Origin: Gentiana macrophylla
Taxonomy: Eukaryota > Streptophyta > Magnoliopsida > Gentianales > Gentianaceae
Assembly (NCBI GenBank): GCA_026214975.1
Contig: CM047805.1
Span: 9,510,463-9,574,462 of the forward strand
Direction: 5' to 3'
DNA length: 64,000 bases
The translations under genes were made by a program, and so were the position numbers. The notes below the pieces were generated by a model. That model saw nothing but the letters and a program-made list of their open reading frames with translations, had not been told where the DNA came from and did not search any database. Shown piece by piece: positions 46,036-58,700 of this stretch (positions within the stretch are counted from its first letter, which is position 1; the number at the start of each line of letters is the position of its first letter).

Positions 46036-47733
46036 CCCCCGGGCAATCCCATGGGCACATGGTGGACATGCAGAATGGTCTTCCAGGTCTAAAATCGTGG
46101 TTGGAGAAGAGGCTTGGTAAGGATATACGCCAGTTGATCCCCAGTGGAGACATAGCCGACTTGAACAAGTTTATGGGTGACGAGCTCTCGAACATGATGG
46201 ACATCAATTTCAATGTGTTTGGTGTGAGAATGAAAGACGAGATTCATGCTTGGATAGGTGGAACCAACATTTTCGCACTACAAGATTGGAGGAGGCATAT
46301 GCTGAAAGGGTAGCTCACGGAGAATAGAGACTAGCCATTGAACTTCAGTAGCGGCTGTTGAAACGCCTTTATATTCGGCTTCAGAGTTTCTTGTAGCCAC
46401 AGTAAGTTGCTGCTTGTAGGACCAGCTGACTAGATTCGAACCAAGAAAAATACAATAGCCACCAACAGAGCGACGGTCACCGGGATCAGATGCCCAGTCA
46501 GAATTAGAGTAGGCGTGGAGTTGAGTGGGGGATGAAGCCGAGAGTAGCAGACCATCAGCTGAGGTGCCATGAAGATACTGTAGAATGTGCTTGACAGCTT
46601 GCCAGTGATCAATGATGGGAGCATGCATGTATTTGCAAAGTTTGTGGATGGCGAATGAAATGTCGAGGCGAGTATGACTTAGATACTGGAGAGCGCCCAC
46701 AATCATACGGTAAAGCTAAGGGTTGTCGAAAGTGACATCCTTGTATTTGCAAAGAGGAGGAGAAGCTGCCAAAGGTGTAGAATAGTGCTTGGATTCCTGC
46801 ATACCAGCTTTTAATAGAAGATCAGTGATATATTTTTTGTTGGGATAAGTAAAGACATGCATCAGTGCGATGAGCTTCAATACTCAGGAAGTATGAGATA
46901 GGCCCCAAATCCTTAACATGACAAACAGTGAAGAGAGAACGATTTAAGTCAGAGACGGATTGTTGTGATGAGCTGGTAACAATTGTGTCGTCCATATAAA
47001 TAAGCATAAGAAGAGAAGTCCTATGGTGGCTATAGATATAAAGTGAGGAGTCAGCCGAGCTAACATGAAATCCAAGATGAGTCAGATGGCGAGTAAGTTG
47101 AGAAAACCAGGCACCGGGAGCCTGATGAAGGCCATAGAAACTGTAGTTTAATTTATATACATGAGTGGGATAATCAGGATGAGCATACCCCTGTGACTGA
47201 GTCATATAAACAGTCTCCTCAAGAAAGCCATGTAAAAATGCATATTGAATATCCAACTGTCGGATTGGCCACAGTGGAGTGAGGGCCAAGGTAAGAACCG
47301 TGCGAATATAGACCGGCTTGACAAATAGGCTAAAGGACTCATGGAAATCCACTCTTTCAGTTTGATGGAAGCCTTTTGCAACGAGTCATGCTTTGTACAG
47401 TTCAATTTGTCCCTGCAAATTACGTTAATACGATACACCCATTTACATCCAATAATATTAGCAGGGGGCAGGGGAGGCACAAGTTTCCATGTATTATAGT
47501 TGACAAGAGCAACAAGTTCATCATGCATGGAAGCGTGCCATTCAGAATGGCAAGAGGCCTCGGTATAGTTGGTGGGTTCGGTGAGAGGGGTGGGTACTCA
47601 CTGGGTGGGTTTGGGAGTGGGTACTCATTGGGTGGGGTGGGGGGAGGTTCATTGGGAGCAGCAGAGTCCTGTGAATGGGATAATCAGGATGACCATACCC
47701 CTGTGGGTGAGTCATATAAACAGTCTCGTCAAG
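46036..47733 (-). pseudogene. Copia relic D, RT and RNase H half
   Basis: On the minus strand: ELVALVNYNTWKLVPPLPPA and IIGCKWVYRIN (about 47430-47520, RT start), LDIQYAFLHGFLEETVYMTQ and FYGLHQAPGAWFSQL (RT core), LLMLIYMDDTIVTSSS (YMDD site, about 47000), VGALQYLSHTRLDISFA (46706-46650), SDWASDPGDRRSVGGYCIFL and SEAEYKGVSTAATEV (RNase H), then HTKHIEIDVHHVRELV and STGDQLAYILTKPL to about 46090. Copia RT usually has YVDD; here it is YMDD, as in some lineages. Several stops and shifts. No 3' LTR is certain, though TGTTAGTG at 46035 (minus) is a candidate start. Confidence 0.85.
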
Positions 47734-47815
47734 AGAGATCATTAGTTTCTGACACAGCCAGTCAAACAGCCAAGAATACAAAAGCTGAAGAAACCCCTAC
47801 AAAACCTGATGTTAT
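47734..47815 (+). pseudogene. Fragment C (left part): Sirevirus-type ORF3 piece
   Basis: The plus strand reads SDTASQTAKNTKAEETPTK, acidic/Lys-rich low complexity that continues in frame style beyond element B at 61381. The B insertion duplicated gttat at the break. The left junction joins an RT piece of D in the opposite orientation. Confidence 0.5.
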
Positions 47816-49517
47816 TGTTGGACTTATTTTTTAGTTTTGATGATGAGTGCCATACTAGCTGTTATAGTGCAAAGGCAAAAAGATGTCTAGATCAAATGTA
47901 TAGGTTTATTAGAGTTTGATTCACAATTAGGTTTTATCAAACAAGCATCAGTAATGGTCACCGACTTGACTTGTATCGCCATCCTGGTCTAGGTCGAGAG
48001 GGTAGATAGGTCAAGAGACTAGTCGAAACCTCTCTTGAAGGCGAAGGCCGAGGGTTCAAACTCGATTCTGAAAGGCTAAGGGATCAAACTTAGTAATTAA
48101 AGTCAAAGATATGGAATCAGAATTTAGGCAAGTCTGTGATGACCTAAACTGATTACATATACCTTGTGTAGAAGGTCTAAGTTCCATAAGTTGGATGATG
48201 TTTGGAACTTAGTTATAATTAAAATGGTGTAATCTAACTTCACAATTAAAAGTTAGATAAAAGGAATCAGCTGCATTGTATTTTATACACAGAAATATCA
48301 TGATCAGCAGACTGATTGAAACTTCAGCAGACTGATGAACCTGCTGATATATACCTCAATTAATTCAAGATTATTTTTGAAGATTACATGGATAAGGACA
48401 GCCAACTACCTCTGATTTGATCAAACAAATCAGTGGTTAGGATTAAAAGAACGTTGGGATGATTCAGGACTTTATCCAATGGACACAAGTCAAAGGGTGG
48501 ACAGACTGCACTGTCAAAAAGGAATTCTGACAGTGTCAGTCCTATGAATAGTGACAGAATGCAAATCAGATGGGACAAAAACAAGGAACGGTTACATTTG
48601 AAATTCAAATACAAGTCACATGCATTCTTGCCTATAAATAGAAGACTTTCAACTCAGAAAAAGATGATGAATTTTGGATAAACTTTAAGTGTTAATACTG
48701 AGCTGAAAAACACCCTGCTTGAACTTCTTTGAGCATAAAGTTCTTGATCTAGTAAATTTCTTCAAGTGCATTACGTATTCAAGTCGCATCAAGACTACAC
48801 ACTTGAAGATCTGCAAGTCTTGATTACATCATCCTAATCAAGCCACTTTAATCAATCATTTACTTGATTCAATCTTTATTTCATAAAGAACCTCACCAAG
48901 ACAAATGAAGCATCTGTTGGGTGTGAAAGATCGTTGTTTGTGGTGGAGTGGTGAAGAGGCAATCCTACCTTCAAGGACCAGTGGAAGACTCGGGAGCGAC
49001 AATCCTACTGTTCCCGATTTTTGCTTTGTGAAGCCATAGTTATTGGTGAAGGACAAGCAACCTTAGGAATCTTTGTAACAGCTATATCAAAGATCTCTAG
49101 TGAATTTCCTCCAACATCACAGGAGAAGAGTGGACTGACAGGATTACACCACCTGGAACCACTATAAAATCTGGCTATTTACTTTCAGCATTTATATTCT
49201 GCACTTAGTTTATTACACACATCAACCTACTGAATCTAGCAACTAAATTCACACACTTGCACTACTGAGTATCTAATACTTAGTATCATATTTAACAACA
49301 AGTATTAAGGCTTAACTTTGATATAATTCCATTTGCACAAATTCAAAGAATCGAATCGTCAAGAGACTACCGCTTATCAAAGAAGCTCTCAAGTCTCAAA
49401 GAGACATCAAGTGAGGCTAGATCAAGTTGCGTAAGAATTGTTAACTCCAAAAAGTTTTAAGTGTTAAGTTTATTCACCCCCCTTAAACTTAACCAAAGCC
49501 TTTTCAAGGGACCAACA
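47816..49517 (+). repeat. 5' LTR of element B
   Basis: 1702 bp, TGTTGGACTT..ACCAACA. TATA box CCTATAAATA at 48631-48640. It is about 200 bp longer than the 3' LTR because 48008-48210 is absent there. Confidence 0.9.
48631..48644 (+). promoter_or_regulatory. TATA box of B 5' LTR
   Basis: CCTATAAATAGAAG, conserved in the 3' LTR at 60491-60504. It matches the position of CCTATAAATAGG in element A's 5' LTR. It probably drives the genomic RNA. Confidence 0.75.
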
Positions 49518-49519
49518 AT

Positions 49520-49531
49520 TGGTATCGGAGC
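49520..49531 (+). other. Primer-binding site of element B (tRNA-iMet)
   Basis: TGGTATCGGAGC, two bases after the LTR end; complementary to the 3' end of initiator tRNA-Met with the A to G variant seen in elements A, G and E2. Confidence 0.9.
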
Positions 49532-49620
49532 GAAGGTACGTCAAGTAATCCTACTTGTTGTGCTTGTGAAAATTCTTTAAAACTTTCTTTCAAGTTACTT
49601 GATTTTCAAAGACTTGCATC

Positions 49621-51072
49621 ATGGATAACACACAAGATGCTATAATTATGTTGATGTGTTCTCTAGATAGATTTGATGAGTATAAACGCCGAATGCGAGG
49701 CTTACCTTGTCGCAACTCATGATGAGATGATGGATGTACTAATTGATGGACCACCTGGAGATTACCAAGGCAATGAATAATTGGGTGATACAACCGAGTA
49801 CATTCCTAAACCAAAAGAGAATGGAATGCGAAGATGAAAAAGAGCAAACCTCAACAATATTGCTATTGACATCATTTACAGAACCTTGGATAGCAATATG
49901 TACATGAAGGTTAAAGATTGCAAGACTGCAAAGGAACTTTGGGACAAGATACATCTAATCTGTGAAGGCACTGATGCAATAAAGAAGAACAAAATCAGTG
50001 TAGCCAGGAAGAGGTTCCAAAAGTTCAAGATGCTGCCAAATGAAACCATTGAGCAAATGGAGTCTAGATTCAATGCAATCTGGATGAACTTACCTGCTTT
50101 GAGTGTAAGTTATTCAAAGAGGAAGTAAACACCAAAATCTTGGAAGCTCTACACCAAAAAAGATGTTTGGAAAATGAAGGTGATCGCAATTGAAGAAATG
50201 AGAAAGTTGCATGAAGAAGACACTTTCAAATTGTTTTCAGATCTAAAGGCTTATGAATTTACCAAAAGCTTGTGCACGAGATCGAAAAAGAAGAGCCAAA
50301 GACCATCGCATTGGCTGCTTCACATCAAGAAGAAACATCGGGAGGACAGGATGATCTGCTGGATGAGATGCAAGAGCAGATTGCCCTACTGAGCAAGAAA
50401 ATCAGAATGATGAAGACTGGAAAGGCCACTTCAAGAAATTTTACAAAGAGGCCTACTGAAAGAAGGAAAGAAGAACCAAAGAAAGACAATGACTATCTGT
50501 GCTTTCATTGCAAGAAACCAGGGCACTTCAAACCTGACTGTCCTGAGTTAAAACAAGGCAAGGAACCTGATTATCTTTGTTTCAACTGCAAGAAGCCTGG
50601 ACATTTTAGACCTGATTGTCCAGACCTACTGAAGACCAAGAGTCAACAGAGAAGACATGGCAAGAAGGCTATGGTTGCTGAAGATGAATCAGGGTATGAA
50701 GTGGAATCTGAAAAAGGAAATGAATCAGATGACACAGCACTGGTTGCTGATATGGAGGATTATGCTTTGATGGCCAATATGGATGAAACTGAGGAGGTAT
50801 ACAACACTGTATCTATCAATACTCCTGCTGGAAGTGATTGTGAATCAACATGTGGTTCAAATCCTAGAAATTCTGACAACAATGAGACTTTGGATGCCAT
50901 CCTTAATCAACTGAGGATAATACAATCTGGTTATGAGGTTGTGAAGGCTGAAAAAGAAGCTCTTGAATTGGAAGTTGGAAGATTGAAAGTTGAATTAAGG
51001 GTTCTCAAAGGTAAGGAAAAAGATGTTGGACAATCGAATAAGTTCATGCTGAACATCCAAAGCACCCTCTGA
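49621..51072 (+). pseudogene. Element B gag (copia gag with two zinc knuckles)
   Basis: Starts MDNTQDAIIML and continues in shifting frames (AYLVATHDEMMDVLIDGP, then AIDIIYRTLDSNMYMKVKDC, AKELWDKIHLICEGTDAI, ARKRFQKFKMLPNETIEQME), the copia gag (UBN2-type) fold. Two CCHC knuckles lie at 50500-50541 (CFHCKKPGHFKPDC) and 50578-50619 (CFNCKKPGHFRPDC), both with all ligands. An acidic segment and a coiled coil (NQLRIIQSGYEVVKAEKEAL) follow, resembling A's gag tail. Longest open block 50272-51072. Breaks near 49700, 49780, 49850, 50120 and 50270 may partly be sequence error. Gag assembles the particle and packages RNA. Confidence 0.85.
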
Positions 51073-53500
51073 ATCTGGCTTGAACCATCTTGTTCCACTA
51101 CCGCATACAAATCGGAAAGCCTTATGGGGATAGAACGTTGCTTGGATTTGGAACTCAAGCAATCTAACAAGAGTGGATCCAAAGAAGGTTCTCGAACCTA
51201 GTTCCGCACTGGTCCTAAGTTTGTACCGCACTAGATCCAACTCCCAATGGAGGTTCTTTGAGGCGCTTAAACCCAATGAGAATGCTTCAAAGAAGCAAAA
51301 TCGAAAGTCAAGGAAGTCAACGACTCCTAATAAAAGAGTAAATCTAAAAATAGGATTGTGCCTTCTAAGCTCACGATAGCGGACTGCTACCAAGTCTGCT
51401 GGACCACGAAGGGTAAGAGAGAAATATTCCAAGGATAAGAATCCTAAACCCAAAAATGTTAATCATTCAAGGGATACTTATCTCGGGGGAAGGGTAGACT
51501 GCTCCCACTTGATGATGATTGGAATATTCCTCGTATCTAATACTAAAACAAGATAAGTTTGACCATACCGCTAGGGTAAAACCTAGACAATGGGATCAAG
51601 CAGAGGACTTACACAAGACCTCAAAGAGACTCAGATTACTGGTCAAGCTTCTTAACAAACAAAGAAGCAAATGGTTATGCAAATGTTTCTAACACCAAGA
51701 ATCACTTCAAACAAAGATTATAAACCAAAAGGCCGTAAAACATATGTGAATTCTACACAACCTACTGTTAGAACTTATGGATGTGTGGAATACATGTATG
51801 AACCAAAGTATGAACCAAAGTATGACACATTCAGAAGAAGACCTTATGGAGACATGCCAAGGGTCATGCTTACCACTGACCATTATGGACCCAAACAGGT
51901 TTGGGTACCTAAAATGCATTAACTTTGTTTTGTAGGGTGTCTGGTACTTTGACAGTGGATGTTCCAGACATATGACAAAGAATAAGCACTGTTTGACAAA
52001 CTTTGTGGCAAAAGATGGTCCAAGGGTGAATTTTGGCAACAAGAATACACCTGGATATACAAGAGGATATGGCACACTTGTGAGGAATGGACTTACAATC
52101 AAGAATGTTGCATATGTGGAAGGACTGGACTACAACTTGCTGAGCACTGGACAATTCTGTGACAAGGGTTACAAGGTCACTTTTGACAAAAACAACTGTA
52201 TTGTCATTAGTGAAAGAGGTGATCAAGTTGTGCTTGCTGGTAGAAGACAACAGAATATGTATGTTGTGGATTGGTCTCATCTGCAGCCTGCAGAACTCTG
52301 CTGATTGTGCATACCAAATCGAACTCAATTGGTTATGGCACAAGAAGTTGAATCACTTAAACTTTGAAGATATTAATCAGTTGGTAAAGAAGAAACTGGT
52401 GATTGGTTTACCTGAGATCACATTCAAGAAGGATGCTATATGTGATGCATGTCAGCAGGGTAAACAGATAAAGTCATGTTTCAAATCAAAGACCAAACAA
52501 TCAACTAATAGAGTGTTGGAGCTGATGCATATGGATCTTTTTGGACCAATAACTCCAACAAGTGTAACAGGAAAGAAGTACACCTTAGTGGTTGTGGATG
52601 ATTACTCTAGATACACTTGGGTGATATTTATGAACAAGAAAAGTGAAACACTTCAAAGCATGCCTAATCTTTTGAAGAGATTACAAAATGAGAAAAGTTT
52701 AACAAGAATAAAGATAAGATCGGATCGAGTCTTGAATTTCTCAACAAAGTCATAAGAGAATACTCAGAAATGTAATGGTGTACTACATCAACTTGTCTTT
52801 GCTGTGTACACCTCAAAAAAATGGGGTTCTTTGAAGAAGAAACAGAACTCTAAAGGAAGCGGGAAGAACAATGATTTGTGAAGCATTGCTACTGGAAGAT
52901 ATTGGATCAAGCATAAACACAAGATGCTATACACAAACAGAACATCAAGAAACAAGAAGTCACTTGAAGACACCTTATGAGGTTTGGAATGGAAGGAAAC
53001 CTAACATATCCTATTTCCATCCATTTGGAAGCAAATGTTTTATTCTAAATCATAAGGTACATTTGAAAACTTTCCAACCAAAATCAGATGAAGGAATTTT
53101 CTTGGGATATTCTTCAGTCAGCAGAGCATTCAGGGTACTGAACAAGAGGTCACTGAAACATGAAGAAACAATACATGTTGTGTTTGATGAACCTAAGTTT
53201 ACTGGTATAGGAGATGAAGATTGTGAACCTGCAGAGAACCAACAAATCACTGATCCAGATTGTGTTGAAGTTCTGGAAAGACTCAATGATTTAAAAGTTT
53301 CGATCATCGCCTCTCCAACACACCTGCTGTAATGTTATCGATGCAACAATCGAAGCGGTTCAAGGATCTCACGAACCCCTGTAGAAGAAGCTACAGCAGA
53401 CCCTACTGAGGATGATGTTCCTGAAAATCAAAATAACCAAAACCCACAATGGTTAAGGAATCACCCTGCTGAACAAGTTATTGGCAATGTACAGCAAGGT
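51073..53500 (+). pseudogene. Element B protease and integrase region
   Basis: YGPKQVWVPKMH (about 51885-51920) leads into WYFDSGCSRHMTKNKHCL (51942-51995), the protease active site (DSG). The frame then runs to 52304 (YNLLSTGQFCDKGYKVTF). LWHKKLNHLNFEDINQL (about 52330-52380) and CDACQQGKQ give the HHCC domain. ELMHMDLFGPITPTS and VVVDDYSRYTWVIF hold the first catalytic Asp and the DYSR motif. PYEVWNGRKPNISYF and FGSKCFILNHKV (52970-53050) mark the integrase C-terminal side. The catalytic Glu segment near 52760-52870 is scrambled. 51073-51880 is a poorly readable linker rich in Lys/Arg. Confidence 0.85.
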
Positions 53501-55087
53501 GTGAGGACTAGAAGACAACTGGAAGCTATGTTTACTTGCTTTCTATCTCAAATGGAACCTAAAGTTGTTGAAGAAGCAATTTCAGATCCAGACTGGATAA
53601 TTGCTATGCAAGAGGAATTGAATGAATTTGAAAGAAACCAGGTTTGGACATTAGTTGAAAGGCCAAGTCATGCAAATATCATTGGTACTAAGTGGGTATA
53701 CAGAAATAAACTTGATGAATCTAGTACCATTGTAAGGAACAAGGCCAGACTAGTTGCAAAAGGCTATTCTCAAGCTGAAGGAATAGATTTTGATGAAACT
53801 TATGCACCTGTTGCAAGATTGGAAGCTATCAGATTATTCTTGGCACATGCTGCATATAAGAACTTCAAAGTATATCAAATGGATGTCAATAGTGAATTTT
53901 TGAATGGCATTCTAGAGGAGGAAGTGTATGTTCAGCAACCTCCTGGATTTGAAATTAAAGATCAAGAAGATAAAGTGTATAGACTCAACAAAGCACTTTA
54001 TGGATTGAAACAATCACCAAGAGCATGGTATGAGACTCTATCTCAATTCTTGGTGGACAATGGTTTTACAAAAGGCACCATTGACAAGACTCTTTTCAGA
54101 ATCAGTGAAGGGGACAGCACCCTGCTGGTACAAATTTATGTGGATGACATAATATTTTGCTCTGAAAAGGATTTACTTTGTGAAAAGTTTGCAAATCTAA
54201 TGAAGAGTAAATTCCAAATGAGTATGATGGGAGAAATGAACTACTTTTTGGGATTGCAAGTCAAACAGATGAAAGATGGAATCTTCATTCATCAAACCAA
54301 GTATACCAAGGAGTTACTGAAGAAGTTTGGTATGGAAAACAGCACAAAGAACTCAACTCCTATGAGTACTAACATCAGATTGGATGAAGATAAAGAAGGC
54401 AAAGATGTTGATCGGACCTTATACGAAGGATGATAGGCGATCTGCAGTACTAATCGCCAAAGCAGACTGATATATCCTTTCTTTGTAGGTGTTTGTGCAA
54501 GATTTCAATCTAAACCTAAAGAAAGTCATTTAGGTGCAATCAAGAGAATTCTCAAATATCTAAAAGAGACTTTGGGAGTATGGATATGGTATTCCAAGGA
54601 AGGAAGCTTCAAAGTGATATTCTACTCAGATTCTCGATTATGTCGGGTTGCAAGATTGATAGAAAAAGCACCTCAGAACTCAATCCGCTTAATGGGAAAT
54701 AGATCTGTTTCTGGTTTAGCAAGAAATGCAATTCTTTATCAACTTCTCTGCTGAAAATTTGAATACACTTCTTTCTTTGGAAGTTCTTGTGCACAAGTAC
54801 TATGGCTAAGACAACAATTAAGGGATTATGGAATTGGAGAAAAGGAAATTCCAATTATGTGTGACAACACAAGTGCAATTGCAATCACAGAAAATCCTGT
54901 TTTGCACTCAAGAACCAAGCACATTGATGTGAGACGTCATTTTATAAGGGATCATGTTGAGAAGAAAGTTGTGGTGGTTCTATACATCCCTACTGAAGAT
55001 CAACTTGCTGATATTTTCACTAAACCACTTGATAGTGAAAGATTTGCCAAATTAAGGACTGAACTTGGAATTATAAAAGTTGACTGA
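53501..55087 (+). pseudogene. Element B reverse transcriptase and RNase H
   Basis: 53501-54433 is one open frame of 310 residues: [50 protein letters not shown] motifs and [17 protein letters not shown] (YVDD active site, about 54125-54165), then [17 protein letters not shown]. After 54433 the frame is lost until 54857-55087 (IMCDNTSAIAITENPVLHS, SRTKHIDVRRHFIRDHV, EDQLADIFTKPLD), the RNase H end with a stop at 55085-55087. In between, 54560-54780, the expected SD-YAG and SAEAEY regions can be made out but are disrupted at CTG sites. The RT domain itself looks intact. Confidence 0.9.
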
Positions 55088-55738
55088 TAACCAGCAGTGT
55101 ACTGGAATTCACCAAGGGGATTAGTCTTTGCTATGTTGGGTGAGCTCACTTAGCAGATTAATCATTGGTATCAACAATTCCATGTACTTATGTTTGGACA
55201 ATTGAGCAAATGAGGTTGCCAAGGGGATTGGTCTTTGTCATGTTCGGTGAGCTCACTTGACAGATCAGTCATTGGTATTAAACTTCATCTTGTATTATCA
55301 ATTGAACAAAACAAAAAGAAAACAGGGATCAGCAGAGTACATATGTCAGCAGGCTGCTGAAGCCTATTTATCAGCAAACTGCTGAGCCCGTCCTACTGAG
55401 GACTACCCTGCTGAATGGAATGTTACTCAGTCAAAGTTATTAAAGTCAAAAGTAGTTTGGCGGGATATTTATTCTATCCTTTATTACCATAGTTAGACCA
55501 TCCAACGGTTACAAACGTTATGGAGGAGTAATGGGCCACGTGTCAAGACAGAACTTACTCAATTTAATTGTGGTTACCTCAATGTACGTGCAATGACAGT
55601 TTCAACTACCCACTGTCTATATAATCAGACTGTTACACAGCGGATTCTCTACTTGCAATTTCTGCTTTATCTCTGCAAATCCTACATTGTGTGAACACAG
55701 ATTTGAGAGCAATTCTTCTTCATCTTTTTCTTATTTCA
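55088..55738 (+). other. Spacer between pol and ORF3 in element B
   Basis: No ORF. It contains a direct repeat of ~75 bp: accaaggggattagtctttgctatgttggg.. (about 55109) and gccaaggggattggtctttgtcatgttcgg.. (about 55217), each followed by tgagctcactt..cagat..atcattggta. The end (55620-55730) carries a tataatca element and would be the leader of a spliced or internal ORF3 transcript. Confidence 0.6.
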
Positions 55739-58700
55739 ATGGCGGAAAGGATTGAAGTTCAAATCGAATCAAGCCAAAGTGTTAGAGGCTATGTTGTTGA
55801 TACAAACCAAACAGAGTTGACTATTAATATAGGTCGAAGAATAAGGGGGTTTGCAGGCTTGGAGAACAAACTCAATATCAGATTAGAAACAATCTCATAC
55901 ACCAATGTTATTGATTTCTGGAAGAATATGGTTGTGGAAGAAGGAACTGAAGCATTCAAGACAACTGTGAATGCTGAGGAGCTTGTAATCTCCTCTAGTC
56001 TACTGAGAGAAGTGTTTGGATTTGAAGAAGTGGTGGATGGTTCAGTCAATCCTGAAGCAATGGGATTGGACAAATTGGCGTTTGTTGATCAGATTAAAAC
56101 AAATGCAGCCACCAAATCCGTACCAGGCATCAACTGCAGACATATTGGAAATGAGTACAGTCTGCTGAGCAAGCTCATTGCAAAGAACATACTTGGACTA
56201 GTTGGCAGTATGGATACTCTATCAGGACCCAAGATAGAGCTGATGATAATCATCTGCAGGAGAATGAAGTTTGATTGGGCTGGTTATTTCATTCATTATA
56301 TGAAGAAAGTAGCCAAGGAGGAGAAAGTAGGGAAAAGGAAATCAAAGGCCTTACCTTAGGATTGATGATTCGGACCTCATTGAATCATTTGGAGTTCCCT
56401 GATCTTGAATCGAGAAGATAAATCAGTCTAGATACAAGAAGGAAATTGATTATGATATTTTTGGTCTAGATAATGATGAAGAGATTGCTGGAGAGACTGC
56501 TGGTGATGATAATGATGGAGATGATGGTGACGCTGGTGGTGAGCAGGTCAAGCAATCTAAAAAGAAATCTGTCAAACCTGCTGCACCAAAGAAAGCTGCT
56601 GAGAAGAGAAAGGGTGGAGATACATAGAAAATAACTGAAGGTTCAAAGACTTCAAAGAAAACAAGAAAGGAAACAGCACAGACTGCTGAGTCTGCTGAGG
56701 GTCAAGTGGAGGTTACTGACCCTGCTGTAGCTGCAAGGAAAACTGTTGTTGAAATTTTGAGAGAACAACAGAAGGAAGCTAGTAGAAAGAGGAAGTCTAC
56801 TGTGGTTGAGAAAGATGGTGATGATGAACCTCTCTCCAAGAGGATGGAGGAAGTTGCCAAAAAGAAAAAGTATGGCAAAGGAAAAGAACTGAAAAACTTG
56901 GAGGCACAGAGAGCCCAAGAAGGGGCATCAGTAGAAGAGGAAGAACAGGCTGTTGAGGCTGAGCCCTTGACTATAATCAGGCCTGTGGAGATTACTGACT
57001 CTCACCAAGAGGTGTCAAGTCTCATCTTTGCCGACAAAGTTGTTGTTGAGCAATCTGTTGAAGATATACAGCAGCTCATCGACCACGAGCCTGCCTGTAG
57101 TATCTCATCAAAGAACCACAAAGAAACCACCGAACTCGAACTCTGCTGTGGTAGTTGAAAAGACAATTGAAGACTTGGTTGAAGACCCTGCAAGTGTGGC
57201 AAGAACTCAGGGGGAAGAGCAGTTTGCTCCTGACCCTGCTGATGAGTATGTAAGTCAGGGGGAACCAAGTGTGGTACAAATAGAAGTAGTAGGCACAAAT
57301 GCACAATCTCAGCAACCTACTGACTTTCAAACATCTGTTGAAGAAACCATGAACCTACTTGTTGGAACCTTTGGAGGTCAACAAGGTGCTGGAGATGCTC
57401 CCAGGAGATCCTTTATGCCATTTGAAAGGCATGTGAAACAAAGAAAGAAAACAGAGGAGTATGTAGATCCCAAACTTCAGCAAATTGCTGACTATTTTCA
57501 GTGGAAGTTTGGTTTCTACAAGAGACAAAAGCCAGCTGCTGAACCAATGACAGATCTTGAAGAATGGGCTTTTGAAAAGCTGGGAGTGGAAAACCTGCTG
57601 GATCTGATTGATACTAGCTTGCTGCAATCAAGATTGATGGATCTGTTTGATGAGCAACAGAAAGAAGAAGGTATCAAGTTTAGGGATCCAAGAGATGGAG
57701 ATGATGATTCTTCCTCATCATCAGATTCTAGAGGAGATTTCTCCTATGGACCAGGACAAACCAGTGGGACTGCAGTAATCATAGAACAACCTGCACAACA
57801 TCTTCATCGATATCGTAAGTCTCGCCGAGGGCCAAGAGATCGAGAGATGGATGAGGATCTACAGGATCTCACCATGGATGATTTGGAGGCATTGATCAAT
57901 GAAGGCATTACTCTGAGTGCTGGTAGGCTGGCTGATGAACCAAGTACATTCCATGTTGTAGAGCCTACTGCACAAACCGATCTTTGAACAGAGTGAGGAT
58001 TTTGATGGAGAAAAGGTTATCGATTTCACCAACCTAGTGCCACTGTAAGAATCCATTGAATATCAAGATGGTTTTGACTTTGAGGGCATTCTTACTAAAG
58101 CGCCATCATCCTCGCACAAAATTGGTCATGCAGAAGGTTTCAAGTGGATAATGAGGCTACATTCAATCCACAGAGAGTCAAGAGGAGGTACAGGTTTCTT
58201 TGAGTACAAACAAAGACTCGCACAAAGGTTGGAACATGAGGTACAGTCTTCCGAGTCTCAAACAAAGACTGGACAAAGGTTGGAACTCGATTTGGGTTTG
58301 GAGGAAACCCCGTTGTTGAAGAGGCTGCTTTGTAGTGGAGCTGCTTGAGCCAAGGCCACTTTGTAGGGAAGGATAGTCGCAGTCCAGCCAACTTTAATCA
58401 AGAAGAACAATTTGTTGGACTATGACTACAAAGATGACGAGTTTCAAATTTTTGAGAAAGAAGGCTGTCACCAAGAACTCCACACAAGATCCAGTCATGG
58501 AAGATATTCTTGGTGCTATGGTTGAGAAAGGACCTCCCCTACTGGGAGAGATATGAGTAAGGCAATGGTCATCAACAGACAACGTGCATAATATAGAGTT
58601 GAGGAGCTCTGGCCGATGGACTCACTGATAGTAGAATGACCAAAGTGGAGTGCCGCTTGAAGTTTTCAATGAGTTAAGAACTGCCGAAAATGATATGCAA

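Noticed and set aside
46011..46313. 100-codon plus-strand open frame with protein-like composition (GLPGLKSWLEKRLGKD..)
   Set aside because: The opposite strand reads HTKHIEIDVHHVRELV and STGDQL..ILTKPL, the end of copia RNase H in relic D. The plus frame is its antisense shadow.
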